Shown piece after piece: positions 47,628-57,387 of a stretch of 64,000 bases of DNA. The position numbers and the translations under genes were made by a program. Location of the stretch: the NCBI RefSeq assembly GCF_000382205.1, contig NZ_KB907791.1:310001-374000 (forward strand), given 5' to 3'. The DNA comes from Dyadobacter beijingensis DSM 21582. GTDB taxonomy: Bacteria; Bacteroidota; Bacteroidia; Cytophagales; Spirosomataceae. The notes below the pieces were generated by a model, which saw only the letters and a list, made by a program, of their open reading frames with translations, made no database searches and was not told the origin of the DNA. The stretch's first letter is position 1. Every line of letters begins with the position of its first letter.

Positions 47628-49559
47628 TTATATCGTTTTTCCCAGAAAAACAGGAATGGTAAAATCAGCGATGATCGTGTTCTTTGCGACCTCCGGGTCC
47701 GAGTCCTTTTTGCATTCACTGAGCTCGATCTGCTCGTCGGTGTCGGTGTACACGAGTACCAACGTTTGTCCGTAGGCAAGGCCGCCAATGTGTTCCAGGC
47801 CCCAGTGGAGCGCATTGCCGGGAATATCGCCGAACTGACTTACAAAATCGGGCAATTCGGAAACCGGAATGCCTATAACCTGCAAGCTCAGATTCTGCTG
47901 ACGGAGCAATTCGGCCCAGATCTTCAAATCCGCTTTGAATTCGGCGGGGACCGCTCCGGGTACCTGAACCAGTCCCACAGGTTTTCCCATGTGCCCTTCC
48001 GCGCGTAAAAACGGATACTGGCGCAAATGGAAAGCAACGGGAAACTGGGCGTCCAGGTGGTATTTCTTTTCCCCGACGGCGGTGTACGAATCCCTGTCGG
48101 GAATGGCATTGTAGGAGCGGATGTGTTTCGTCCGGTGCATTTGTGTCAGCCGGTAATTCCAGTACTGATGCAGCGAGTAAGGGCTGTCGGCATCGAGTGG
48201 ATAGTAGTAGGGGATTGCCTGCCCGGCGAGTGGCGTTTCCGGCGTCTGGCTGGGGGTGAATTTCAGGGGCAGGTCGCCGAGGGGCATTCTTTCAAAATAG
48301 TTGGTCGAGTCTTCAAACTCTTTGGCCGATTCCAGATAACCCCTTTTGACCAGGATCTCGTCGAGTTTAAGCTGCGGAAGATCGAATGTCCAGATCATCA
48401 TCATCAGCCGCCAGTGGTGAAACCGGATCCGGTTCCAATCTTCTTCATTGTGCCCGTCGATCAGCGGAGGTTCAAAACTGTCGCGGAACAGCAGGGGGGT
48501 GTAGCTGGTGCTGCCGCCCAATACCGGTCCCAGCCGCAGCAGGCCAAATTCGCCCGGCTGATTTTCCTTGCTGTGGCAGTGACATTTTCCGACAAACGCC
48601 GATAGCTCTTCACAAAGCTCGTCGTACGCTTTCACCAGGTCCGCCAGCCAGTCGTGATAGTATTGAATGTAGTACAGATGTTCGCCTTTTTCCAGGAACA
48701 CCTGCCATTTGCCCGTCAGGATCTTGCGGTACTTGTCCCAATAATGCTTTCCCTTGTGTGTGAACTGGTCGCCGTAAATAGCATGCAGTTTTTCGAGCGC
48801 CTCCGCGAATTCGGGTATCAGGTCGTCCAGAATGGCTTTGTATTCTTCAAAAATCGTTTTGAAGGTTTTGATTTTGGAAAATGGATTGACAAAATTATCC
48901 GTGCCGAATGGCTGTGACCTGTCCGCAATGGCCAGCTCTTTGTAACCGAATCGGGGAACGATAACCTCCCGAAGTTGCAGGTAAGGCCGGAATGCCTGGT
49001 CAATCAGTTCAGATGGATAGATGCGCTCGCCGCGTTGTGGCCGTTTATGCAGCCGGGAGCGGGCCTCGGAAATATCGCTTTTTGACAATTCTTTGACCTT
49101 GTTCAGCGTGTCGCTATCGCCTTTTTCCAGCAACAGTGAAGGACTTACCAGGAGAAAGTATTGTTTGGAAGGATCGTTGATCCGGAACAAAACCACCAGT
49201 ATTTTATCGGACAGAAGATCGGGTGTAGGTGTGTCTTCCGGGCTTTGTTGTTTCAACGAATCGGTGGTTCCGGGGTTGTAGCCTTTACTTGAAAAGAGTT
49301 CCAGCACGGTGCGATTGATGCGCTCCTCGTTCCTGGTGTTATGCGGGAAATATGCCTGTACCTCGGGCGACGGTTCGATGAGGTAGTAGCTGAAAGTTTT
49401 GTCCCCGATGTGGATCAAGCCGCCTGACGGCGTAATGGCTGTGCCGCCGGTCAGGTGTATGTCGCAATTGTGATTGATATGTACCTCCAACCCGCAAACA
49501 ATGCCGTGGCCATGCAGGCAGACTTCGATCGGGGACTGGGGTGTGGTTGCTGTGCTCAT
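47628..49559 (-). CDS. CIS-locus protein of unknown function
   Basis: A 643-residue protein I do not recognize as a standard CIS part. The N-terminus has a beta-rich HGHGIVCGLEVHINHNCDI and GGTAITPSGGLIHIGD repeat-like pattern. The middle is helical and acidic and carries a KCHCHS cysteine/histidine cluster. The C-terminal third has PFLRAEGHMGKPVGLVQVPG. Its gene lies between the second baseplate-wedge gene and the tape-measure-family gene, the place held by the tail-fibre gene afp13 in Afp. No fibre-like repeats are visible. A baseplate accessory or a divergent receptor-binding part are both possible. Confidence 0.7.
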   Translation of the reverse strand: MSTATTPQSPIEVCLHGHGIVCGLEVHINHNCDIHLTGGTAITPSGGLIHIGDKTFSYYLIEPSPEVQAYFPHNTRNEERINRTVLELFSSKGYNPGTTDSLKQQSPEDTPTPDLLSDKILVVLFRINDPSKQYFLLVSPSLLLEKGDSDTLNKVKELSKSDISEARSRLHKRPQRGERIYPSELIDQAFRPYLQLREVIVPRFGYKELAIADRSQPFGTDNFVNPFSKIKTFKTIFEEYKAILDDLIPEFAEALEKLHAIYGDQFTHKGKHYWDKYRKILTGKWQVFLEKGEHLYYIQYYHDWLADLVKAYDELCEELSAFVGKCHCHSKENQPGEFGLLRLGPVLGGSTSYTPLLFRDSFEPPLIDGHNEEDWNRIRFHHWRLMMMIWTFDLPQLKLDEILVKRGYLESAKEFEDSTNYFERMPLGDLPLKFTPSQTPETPLAGQAIPYYYPLDADSPYSLHQYWNYRLTQMHRTKHIRSYNAIPDRDSYTAVGEKKYHLDAQFPVAFHLRQYPFLRAEGHMGKPVGLVQVPGAVPAEFKADLKIWAELLRQQNLSLQVIGIPVSELPDFVSQFGDIPGNALHWGLEHIGGLAYGQTLVLVYTDTDEQIELSECKKDSDPEVAKNTIIADFTIPVFLGKTI

Positions 49560-49564
49560 TGTGT

Positions 49565-52500
49565 TTACTGTTTTTTGTTGAGTTCCTCTATCAGCATGTT
49601 AGTCGCTTCACGCAAGTGGAAATCGGAAGTTTCCGGGTCGGTTTTCGCTTTCAGCCATTCAAAATAAATGGGTTCGAAAGCCAGCATTTCGCTATGGTCG
49701 ATCCTGACGAAATGAATGGCCACGTGCGCCGGAACTTCGCTGCGGACCAATTCTTCGAAGAGAGGATCCAGAAACTGCCCCACCCAATTGGGGACGATCA
49801 CCGTGATCCGGAATGAATAGGGGTCTGCTTGACTGAAATTTTGTATATCCGCTACCGGCTTCAAAGGAAGATAATACTCATCCGCAGGTCGCAGCAGGAT
49901 GTGCTCAATCACATAAAAGTTCTTCACCTGACACTGGCGGGCAATGTAGTTTTTGATGTCGCTCAGGAGCACATTGGCCTGCATTTCGTTTTTGGGCGAA
50001 GAAATCAGCAATGCATTGTCGCGGGTGCGGGGATCGTTCCCACTCCAAAAGCCTGCAAAATAATCCTTGTCCTGCCGGACGATCCCGTACTGACTGATAT
50101 CGGCTGCCCGGGCGTAAAAATCGTCGGCGGCACGGCTGGCATTTTCCTCGCGGCTGTAAAGCGCAGAGCTTAGCAACCAGAAAGAAGATGCGTTTTCATC
50201 CTTTTTTATGCCAAAGCGATATCTCTTGGACCGGCTGCCGGTTTCCAGTCTGGTGTCTGTGTAAAATCGGGGAGAGCAGGTAATGGTGCGGCGGCGCCAA
50301 TCTTCAACGCCCATCCGGGCCAGCACCCTGCCTTTGAAACCCACTTCATTATCCGAGTCCCAGAAGTGCCGGTAGTCATCCTCGGCGGCAGGGCGGTAGT
50401 TGAACCCCTTGCCCCGTCGCCTGCCCAGACCGGGCAGCCTGCGCAGCATTTTCTGTTTGTCTTCCAGCCAATCGGCCAGGCTTCCTTCATTTTCGCCGTC
50501 ATCGTCCAGCGGCTGTTCGATCTCGAAAAGGCGCAAGGCATGATCGGTAAATTGTTCGCCGAAACGCGCCAGCAAGTGGTCGATGATTTTGTTTTGCCGC
50601 AATCGCCGGGAGGTATCGCTGCCATTTGTAAGCGAATGCAGCACTTTGAGATAACCGTTTTCGGGGTCTTTTTTGAAATCCTCCCACGAACTGCTTTCGT
50701 CGAATGCCATCAGCAGCGGCTGCACGTTCGGTACGTCGTAGAGCGCCTGGTACAGCGCTTGTTTTTCTACGGTCATATCCGTTGCGAGCATATTCCGGAC
50801 TTCGGCGAGGTGGGCCAGGTAGTTGGCCAGGATTTGGTCAAAAAACATCAGAAACCCCTTCATTTGCTTTACCTGCGCTTTGCGCAGGGGCGGGTGGCTG
50901 GAAGCAATGCCTTCGCGGCCGACATGATAAGTACGCGGAAACTCTTCCTGAATACTGACATATTCGTCCAGATCGGGGCGCTGGGTACCACGTGGGACGG
51001 GGAGGTCCATATTGCCGGTACGATCAATTTTCGCATCCTGGGCACGAAGCTGTTCCAGCTTGCCTATGGCCTCGTGCTGGTCCATCATATCGAAACGGAC
51101 CGGGCGCCCATTCACTGTGAACTTAAATTCCGAGCATTCCGGATCGAGTGTCGGCTGGCAGTCGCAGTCAAACGAAAGGCACCATTCTTTTTCGACGGTA
51201 TCGGCATTTTCATCGTTTTTCGGGGCTTTGTGGATTTGCAAACGCGTCACCCGGACTACATTCCTGGTAGCCGACAACACCTGGAAAAGGTCGGATTTGT
51301 AAACCACACGCCGCCAGGAAGCGTTTGCAAGTGCTACATCGTCGATAAATCCGTGTCTCAGCAACGGTCCCCGGAATACCTCATCGGATTCGTAGGTTTT
51401 ACTGGTATGCTGGTAAAGCAGGCCCTCATAATCGTCCATCACCACCTGCCCGACTGCATTGGTGACCGCCTTCCGCCAGGCTTCTATCCCGATCCACAAC
51501 TGCTCCTGGAGTGGCAGCAGATTTTGCAGTATTTCGTCCGGCAATTCCGCCTCGGTCAGTTGCCCGATGGATGTTTCGGTTAATGTGAACGCGGCATGCC
51601 GGTCGAGCATTTCCTGTAACCCGTACATGGGCACAGTCGGTGCCAGAAAATTTTCGACGGTATACCGCAAATCGGCATATACCTGCACAGGATCGGCGTC
51701 CGGCGCGATTTCGATCTGTGCGTGCACGCATACACGGGCTTTGTCTACAACGGTGATACCTTCAAAATCCTCGCTCAATGCCCGGTTCTCATGCAAACGT
51801 TTCAGCGCTTGCTCGGTAATGGTATTCTTTTCATATTCAAACCCGTCTTCCAATTGCAGATAAACCTTGTAAGTGCCTTTTGGTTTAAAAAGAGAATAGG
51901 GCGAGGGCGAATCCGTGGGCTTGACCGACAGACCATCCATGAGTTGGGGCCAGACAGGCTCCGCAAAAAAATATCGCGCGAAATCGGGATCCTTCAAGAC
52001 CTCTTCCAGCAGCGTTTTCTTGGTGAGCGAAGTCCGGAGGGCTTTTACACGTTTGGCAATGTCCGTGTCCGCATTGTCCGCATTGTATTCAACGAATTTC
52101 AGGGTACGCGCCACCGCTCCCAGCTCTTTCAGGATTTTAATGCGCTGGTCGGTAATGCCATTTACACTGACCCATTTCTGTGCGTCGTGCAGGTATTGGG
52201 CGGCATGCAGAAGCAGCCAGTATTTTTTGATCTGCTCAGGCAGGATTACTTTGATGACCTGGTCGCCGATCGCTGCTCTTAAATGCAGCTCGGGAGTTTT
52301 ACGCTGTGCCGGGTTGAGTTGGTAAATCGTGTGCAGGTACTCCTCGATCGTATATTCTTTTGTCTGCGGCGGGCTCGATTCCGGCACATTTAAGGTCAGT
52401 TTGAAGGTCTTAAGGTTGAATGGCGGAATGGGGTCAAACGTTTCTTCTTTCAGTCCCTTCCGGTTCAGGTCGGGTATCCGGAGGTTTATTTCCCTGTCGA

Positions 52501-52882
52501 GCAGCCAGTTAAAATGCACGGTGGGTTTGCCGCAGCCTTCAAGCCACGCGTTTTTTACACCTTCGATATCGATCAGGATTTTGCGGAAATCAAGGGCTGT
52601 AACGGGCGCATTGGGTAAAATTTTGGCAGCCGTGAAAAAAGCTTTCCGGTTGTCGACAGGGGTAAACAAATCGGCGTCCGGCATCTGTGTGCGATAGCCC
52701 AGGTCAGTGAGCGCGTAGCACAGCACTTCCAGCATGGTCACGCCCGGGTCGTGGGAGTTGAAATCGGTCCAGATGCCCGAGCCAAGCCTTTCGAGGTAGC
52801 GCATACCTTCGCGCCGCAGCAGCTGGTAGTCCATGCCCGGCGGGTAGTTGAGCGTCTTTGGAACAGTCAGGGAAGTGGCCAT
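49565..52882 (-). CDS. CIS baseplate wedge protein (Afp12/Pvc12-like)
   Basis: A 1105-residue protein. The opening DYQLLRREGMRYLERLGSG and DFNSHDPGVTMLEVLCYALTDLGYRTQ is typical of the gp6/J-like wedge components of contractile injection systems. The central part has ADLRYTVENFLAPTVPMYGL and the C-terminal part VLLSDIKNYIARQCQVKNFYVIEHILLRP. It should form part of the ring around the spike together with the next upstream gene product. The match to Afp12 rather than Afp11 rests on gene order (second of two). It is longer than the roughly 950 residues usual for Afp-type members. Confidence 0.82.
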   Translation of the reverse strand: MATSLTVPKTLNYPPGMDYQLLRREGMRYLERLGSGIWTDFNSHDPGVTMLEVLCYALTDLGYRTQMPDADLFTPVDNRKAFFTAAKILPNAPVTALDFRKILIDIEGVKNAWLEGCGKPTVHFNWLLDREINLRIPDLNRKGLKEETFDPIPPFNLKTFKLTLNVPESSPPQTKEYTIEEYLHTIYQLNPAQRKTPELHLRAAIGDQVIKVILPEQIKKYWLLLHAAQYLHDAQKWVSVNGITDQRIKILKELGAVARTLKFVEYNADNADTDIAKRVKALRTSLTKKTLLEEVLKDPDFARYFFAEPVWPQLMDGLSVKPTDSPSPYSLFKPKGTYKVYLQLEDGFEYEKNTITEQALKRLHENRALSEDFEGITVVDKARVCVHAQIEIAPDADPVQVYADLRYTVENFLAPTVPMYGLQEMLDRHAAFTLTETSIGQLTEAELPDEILQNLLPLQEQLWIGIEAWRKAVTNAVGQVVMDDYEGLLYQHTSKTYESDEVFRGPLLRHGFIDDVALANASWRRVVYKSDLFQVLSATRNVVRVTRLQIHKAPKNDENADTVEKEWCLSFDCDCQPTLDPECSEFKFTVNGRPVRFDMMDQHEAIGKLEQLRAQDAKIDRTGNMDLPVPRGTQRPDLDEYVSIQEEFPRTYHVGREGIASSHPPLRKAQVKQMKGFLMFFDQILANYLAHLAEVRNMLATDMTVEKQALYQALYDVPNVQPLLMAFDESSSWEDFKKDPENGYLKVLHSLTNGSDTSRRLRQNKIIDHLLARFGEQFTDHALRLFEIEQPLDDDGENEGSLADWLEDKQKMLRRLPGLGRRRGKGFNYRPAAEDDYRHFWDSDNEVGFKGRVLARMGVEDWRRRTITCSPRFYTDTRLETGSRSKRYRFGIKKDENASSFWLLSSALYSREENASRAADDFYARAADISQYGIVRQDKDYFAGFWSGNDPRTRDNALLISSPKNEMQANVLLSDIKNYIARQCQVKNFYVIEHILLRPADEYYLPLKPVADIQNFSQADPYSFRITVIVPNWVGQFLDPLFEELVRSEVPAHVAIHFVRIDHSEMLAFEPIYFEWLKAKTDPETSDFHLREATNMLIEELNKKQ

Positions 52883-52888
52883 ATCGGA

Positions 52889-55800
52889 TTATGGATTAGC
52901 TTTTTTCAAATTGTCGTCATCACAATCGGCACAGCATCCGGTGCCTTCTATCACCAGAATGTCGTGGTCTATCGTATTGGGGTTGTCTTCGTTGAGGACA
53001 TCGAGATAGGTGGTCAGAATGGAGCGGGCGGTAAAGGGGGTAATACTTTCCTCCACTTCGAATGCGATCGCGTCCTCTGCGATTTCGGCCATTTCCATGC
53101 TTGGGAAGTGCTTGACTTTCAGTCCCATGATAACGTCTACATAATTCAGGTTTTCGAGTACACGGAGTAATTCCACTGTATATAGTGTGGTCCCGAAAAC
53201 AAGCGGTGCCCGGGAATCCGTAGCCCATGGGGCCAGGAATATTTTGAGATCGGTATCCAGTTGTTTTTTGTAGAAAAAAGGATCTCTGCCCTCCCTGAAT
53301 TTGACACATACCTGCAAGCGCACCGGCTCGAAAATCGCATTGCGTACCAGGAGCCCACCCTCGTGCGCGCATCCGCAACCGCTTTCGTCGGAGCCACAGC
53401 ATTTCACTCCGCCCCCCTGGTGGCTCACAAAATAGGTATTGTGCCGGTTGAGAAAGCGTTCGATGGCTTCCAGGACGCCTGCATTAAAAATGGGGTAATA
53501 TCTTCGGTTGCCGACCATCTGGTTGGGGAATGGTACCACACCGAGCGTCACATAGCCCGGGCGTGTTACGTCGGTATCGCGGGTGTGCGTGATACACTTG
53601 GCGAGTGCTACTTTTGGAAATTGTTCGAGCGTCATGCGCTCATAGTCCCACAGCGTGACGGCGCGTTGCTTATGCCGCAAACGCTCGTGTATGCGGCGGT
53701 GGTAATCCAGCGGGCTGAAATTCTCCGACAGGCGGCCGTCAAAAGATTGGAACGGCTGATCTACCTTCACGACATTGGCGTCCCTGAAACGAAGCGCTGT
53801 AATGGTCTGCGCGGGCAACCCATCCGGTAGGTGGGCGAGGTCGTTTTGCCGGTTTAGGAAAATGGCTGTGCCCGCCTGCGGAAAAATATCTTTCAGCATG
53901 GGCAGCGCGTCCACAAAGATGTTGTTGCCGGGATCTTCACTTGCGCTGGCCTGGATCCAGAACAGGTCCTGCCGGCCGTCTTCTCCCAGCGCTAACGTAT
54001 TTCCATTGTTGATATCGAACGGAATCTGTAATCGCAGAATGCCGGTTTGGCGCATCCCGAGTGTTTCGTCGATGAGGATGAATTGTGGCGGTAGACGCAC
54101 CCACTCATTTTGCCGTAGATAAGCCCATACGATTTCATCGGGCGCAATGTGGTCGGGGTTGCCGGTACCGTCGGCAAAATGGAAGAGCAGCGATAATGTC
54201 TGGCCGGGTTGTAATGCTTCAAAACCCAGACGCAGGCTGCCGTCGGCAGTGTTAGAAGGCGTCGGGGCAGCGGCCGCAGGTCCGGCCGCTGCATTCTGGT
54301 TGTCCAATAGTGGTGCGCCCCTTTCCTTGTTCATAATCAGAGGCTTGTCCAGCTCAGGTAACCGGTGCAGCGGAACGATTGTGAACAAGGAACCATCCAG
54401 CTCGGGTACTTTCGAATACCCGCCCAGGAAATCCCTCCAATACAGCTGCGGTTGTTGTTCCGTGGAAATATATTCGAGCGAAATGGCTTCGGAGGCAATT
54501 TTAAAAATTTGGATAGGCGCATTCTCAGGGCCTTTTTTAATGCTGATGGTGGTTGTAAAAAAAGGATACGGCGTGGTTGTGACGTACGGCACTGGTTTTT
54601 CGAATTCCTCTGCTGTCAATTTTTGCCGTGTTCCGGTCAATGTAAGTTCCTTCGACTGGCCGTCCAGTCCTTCGATAGGCACGTTTAGCGTCGCTTTTCC
54701 GGTTTTGACAGCCAGCTCAGGAGCCGTAACATACAATTTGAGGGTAGTTACGTCGGCCATAGAACCGATAAGCGGAATGTCGGCATTGGCCACGTAGGGC
54801 GTACTTCCGAGCTGTACGCTCACGTTACGGAGACGCTGATTTTGAGTTAGTATGCCGACTTTGGACAAATGAATGCGCGCGGCGGCATCATAGTTACTGT
54901 CATCTTTCAGTCGGAGTGTGATAAATGGATTCCCGTCGCCGATGTTGGCCTGCGTATCCCTGGGGGACGAAATGGAAACAAAATCGGCGGGAAGCTGGAT
55001 GTTCCAGATCGTGATGTTATCATGGTGCACATAAGTGGATCGTAACGGAAACTTCCTGTTCGCCAGCAGCACTTCCGGCTCAGTCGGTTCCTGCCTGTTG
55101 AAGTCTAACGGAAACGTATATACGCCTTCGGCTGTGCTAATCTCGGTGTAAAATTTGTTCAGTTCAATGGGGGCATCCGCGGCGAACGAAATCGTAATCG
55201 TCCGGTCGCCTCCACCAGCGAGCCATAACTCGGGCGACGTAATGATGAGCCCGGGATTGGCGGTAATGGTTTCTATCTGATTTCGTAGCTTGGTACTAAA
55301 TGCCAGTTCTTCCTTGCCTGCGACCTTTTTGAAGGCAAACATTTGAGTCTGTCGCCGCCATTTCCGGAATAAGTCAAGTCCTGATAATGGCTGCCATAAT
55401 TTTTGTCCCGCCTCGTACGGGGTTTTGATGCCGTCTTTCTGGTCGGCCTTCCTTAATGCAATGGCGGTGCCCTGGAAGAAATACAGGTTTTGTTTTTCAA
55501 TGAGTTTGGCCTGATTGACTACGAGTTCGTCGGCAAGCGCGTAGAGACGGTCGAGACCGTTGACATCCTGGCCGCCGAGCAGCAATGTATCTTTTTGAAG
55601 GCGGTAGGTTTCGATATTCTGGGCGATCTCGAACGCGATATGGACTTTATCGGGAATCTCCCGGCGCTGCTGAAGGCGCAGTACGCCCTGGTAATAGAAT
55701 AGCAGGTGCCTGGACAACAAACTATTCATGTCCGACTGGTGGTACCGGCGGAATAGTTGCAGGAAGGCCAGCAACAAGGCAATGTGCGGCGGGTGGTCGC

Positions 55801-56596
55801 TGCGGCCGTGTAGTGCTGTTTGAAATGCCTTTTCGGCTTTTCCGACTACCCAGCTCAGCGCCTTGTAAAAAATCAGGAACAACCTCCATAGCCGCTCGCG
55901 GTCAGCTTCTTCCAAGGGAGCGTGGAAATTAATGCAATTCAAAAAATCGTGACTGTCGATACCCCACGCTTCCGCGCAGGGCGTCGGCCTAAAAAAAGGT
56001 GCGTACAAATCGATCACCTTGCCCTCGCGGCCGAGCTTCGCGTGGACGGTCTTGTGGTAGCTGATCAACAAGCCGATGGGCGCATTGAAGTTTGTGACAG
56101 CGCCATTTTGCGACCGGATCCCCAATTTTTCTTTTATCAACGCCTGTGATTCGGCTTTGAGCGGATGATCCGGCGGGAATTTTTCGCATATATCCAACAG
56201 CTTTTGTGCGATGGCAAAAATGTGATCTACCAGCGGATATAAATGATCGATGGCCTGGTCGCAAGCACTTTTTCCTTCGGCCTGTTTTTCCTGCCTGCAC
56301 GCCTGCACAAAGTCCAGCTCGCTTTGGCGGTAGTCGAGCCTGATTTCCTGCAGAGGGGTGGCCGCGATGATTGCTAGCAGCGTGGTAGCGTCTTTTTCGA
56401 AAAAGCAGGTCCAATCGCCGTCGGGTGTGTTGTCCGGCGACCAATAGCGGATCTGGCGGGCGAATTTGCCCGCAAACGCCAGTAGCTCAGCCATATTACG
56501 ACCGTCGAGTTGGAGGTTTTCCGGAATGAGGGCTTTCAAAAGCCTTTCTTGTTGCGTGGTGCCAGACCGGGCAAGCGGGTGTGCGACAAGTGCCAT
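52889..56596 (-). CDS. CIS baseplate wedge protein (Afp11/Pvc11, gp6/J-like)
   Basis: A 1235-residue protein, the largest baseplate part here. The C-terminal third contains the J-like core: YHRRIHERLRHKQRAVTLWDYE, FPKVALAKCITHT, TLGVVPFPN and FEPVRLQVCVKFREG. The N-terminal 350 residues are helical. A cysteine cluster (KCCGSDESGCGCAHEGG) is inserted in the core, and another (GCCADCDDDN) lies at the very C-terminus; both look like metal sites. It is translated just ahead of the second wedge gene (6-bp gap). In the particle these proteins bridge the spike hub to the sheath. Confidence 0.83.
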   Translation of the reverse strand: MALVAHPLARSGTTQQERLLKALIPENLQLDGRNMAELLAFAGKFARQIRYWSPDNTPDGDWTCFFEKDATTLLAIIAATPLQEIRLDYRQSELDFVQACRQEKQAEGKSACDQAIDHLYPLVDHIFAIAQKLLDICEKFPPDHPLKAESQALIKEKLGIRSQNGAVTNFNAPIGLLISYHKTVHAKLGREGKVIDLYAPFFRPTPCAEAWGIDSHDFLNCINFHAPLEEADRERLWRLFLIFYKALSWVVGKAEKAFQTALHGRSDHPPHIALLLAFLQLFRRYHQSDMNSLLSRHLLFYYQGVLRLQQRREIPDKVHIAFEIAQNIETYRLQKDTLLLGGQDVNGLDRLYALADELVVNQAKLIEKQNLYFFQGTAIALRKADQKDGIKTPYEAGQKLWQPLSGLDLFRKWRRQTQMFAFKKVAGKEELAFSTKLRNQIETITANPGLIITSPELWLAGGGDRTITISFAADAPIELNKFYTEISTAEGVYTFPLDFNRQEPTEPEVLLANRKFPLRSTYVHHDNITIWNIQLPADFVSISSPRDTQANIGDGNPFITLRLKDDSNYDAAARIHLSKVGILTQNQRLRNVSVQLGSTPYVANADIPLIGSMADVTTLKLYVTAPELAVKTGKATLNVPIEGLDGQSKELTLTGTRQKLTAEEFEKPVPYVTTTPYPFFTTTISIKKGPENAPIQIFKIASEAISLEYISTEQQPQLYWRDFLGGYSKVPELDGSLFTIVPLHRLPELDKPLIMNKERGAPLLDNQNAAAGPAAAAPTPSNTADGSLRLGFEALQPGQTLSLLFHFADGTGNPDHIAPDEIVWAYLRQNEWVRLPPQFILIDETLGMRQTGILRLQIPFDINNGNTLALGEDGRQDLFWIQASASEDPGNNIFVDALPMLKDIFPQAGTAIFLNRQNDLAHLPDGLPAQTITALRFRDANVVKVDQPFQSFDGRLSENFSPLDYHRRIHERLRHKQRAVTLWDYERMTLEQFPKVALAKCITHTRDTDVTRPGYVTLGVVPFPNQMVGNRRYYPIFNAGVLEAIERFLNRHNTYFVSHQGGGVKCCGSDESGCGCAHEGGLLVRNAIFEPVRLQVCVKFREGRDPFFYKKQLDTDLKIFLAPWATDSRAPLVFGTTLYTVELLRVLENLNYVDVIMGLKVKHFPSMEMAEIAEDAIAFEVEESITPFTARSILTTYLDVLNEDNPNTIDHDILVIEGTGCCADCDDDNLKKANP

Positions 56597-56611
56597 AACA
56601 GGAAATGATGC

Positions 56612-57043
56612 TTAGGGTGCGACGTTGGTACCTTCGTTCAAATAGTAGGGGAACACGCGGTTGAAGCGGTTATTGGTAGCGCGGACTGTATATTCCAGCA
56701 GGATGTTCAGACGGCCTTCGAGTTCCACCACATCCAGTCGCAGCTCGTTGAGCTTGATCCGCGGTTCATGGAGCAAAATCGCTTCGCGTATCATTTCTTC
56801 AAGGAGCGACAATAGAGACACATTCAGTGGCGCAAACACGAAATCGGCGAGATTGCAGCCATAGTCAGGCGTGATCCGACGTTCTTTCAGGCTTGTGCTG
56901 AACAGTATTTTCAGGCTTTGCCAAATGTCTTCCTCGTCCGAAACCATTTTGGGCGTGCAGTTCGGCTTGGAAAATTCGGGCGGGAAAGCCCAGCCGGTTC
57001 CGAGAAAACTGCGGCGTTCGGGAGGCAATGGGGTTGTTTCCAT
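56612..57043 (-). CDS. gp25-like baseplate protein (Afp9-like)
   Basis: A 143-residue protein of the GPW/gp25 family. It has the N-terminal FLGTGWAFPPEF, the central DEEDIWQSLKILFSTSLKERR, and the family EPR motif in ILLHEPRIKLNEL. In T4 and in injection systems gp25 polymerizes like the sheath and starts sheath assembly at the baseplate. It lies 15 bp ahead of the wedge gene and 47 bp after the PAAR gene. Confidence 0.92.
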   Translation of the reverse strand: METTPLPPERRSFLGTGWAFPPEFSKPNCTPKMVSDEEDIWQSLKILFSTSLKERRITPDYGCNLADFVFAPLNVSLLSLLEEMIREAILLHEPRIKLNELRLDVVELEGRLNILLEYTVRATNNRFNRVFPYYLNEGTNVAP

Positions 57044-57090
57044 AGGATCGTGATAAATCTGTTTTAATTCGCCGGCTGTAAGGCCAGCAT

Positions 57091-57387
57091 TTAATCTCCT
57101 ATAAACACATCTGCAGAGCCGCTGCTAATTCGCCCGCCGTGTGCCGTCGAATCAGACTGCCGCGCAGCTGCAAGCCCGTCAAAAAATACAGACCCGGAGC
57201 CAGCGGCGATGACATTAGGCCCGCCCGCTGCACAGGGACATTGGTCCTGAATAGTCGCGGCCTTCATGCCGTTGACGAATACCGTGCGCGGCGCGGCGAT
57301 GGTGATTGACCCGCCTACGTGAGCGACGCCCGCAGTGTTGAGCGTGCATACCTGAAGATCGGAAAGACGTGCGGCGGGTTTAATCAT
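57091..57387 (-). CDS. PAAR-repeat spike tip protein
   Basis: A 98-residue PAAR protein that begins MIKPAARLSDLQVCT and has the three-fold strand repeats ending in GSADVFIGD. PAAR proteins sharpen the spike and bind a metal through conserved His/Cys residues; QDQCPCAAGG and STAHGGRI are candidates. Its ATG overlaps the spike gene stop by 4 bp (ATGA), so tip and spike are translated together. Confidence 0.93.
   Translation of the reverse strand: MIKPAARLSDLQVCTLNTAGVAHVGGSITIAAPRTVFVNGMKAATIQDQCPCAAGGPNVIAAGSGSVFFDGLAAARQSDSTAHGGRISSGSADVFIGD

Noticed and set aside
47618..47815. Upstream extension of the tape-measure-family gene
   Set aside because: The extra 66 codons lie inside the preceding gene and read as low-complexity Arg/Ser/Thr text. 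The ATG at 47617 gives the conserved start.
50366..51583. Plus-strand open frame of 405 codons opposite the baseplate gene
   Set aside because: Antisense shadow of a clear coding gene, with no domains.
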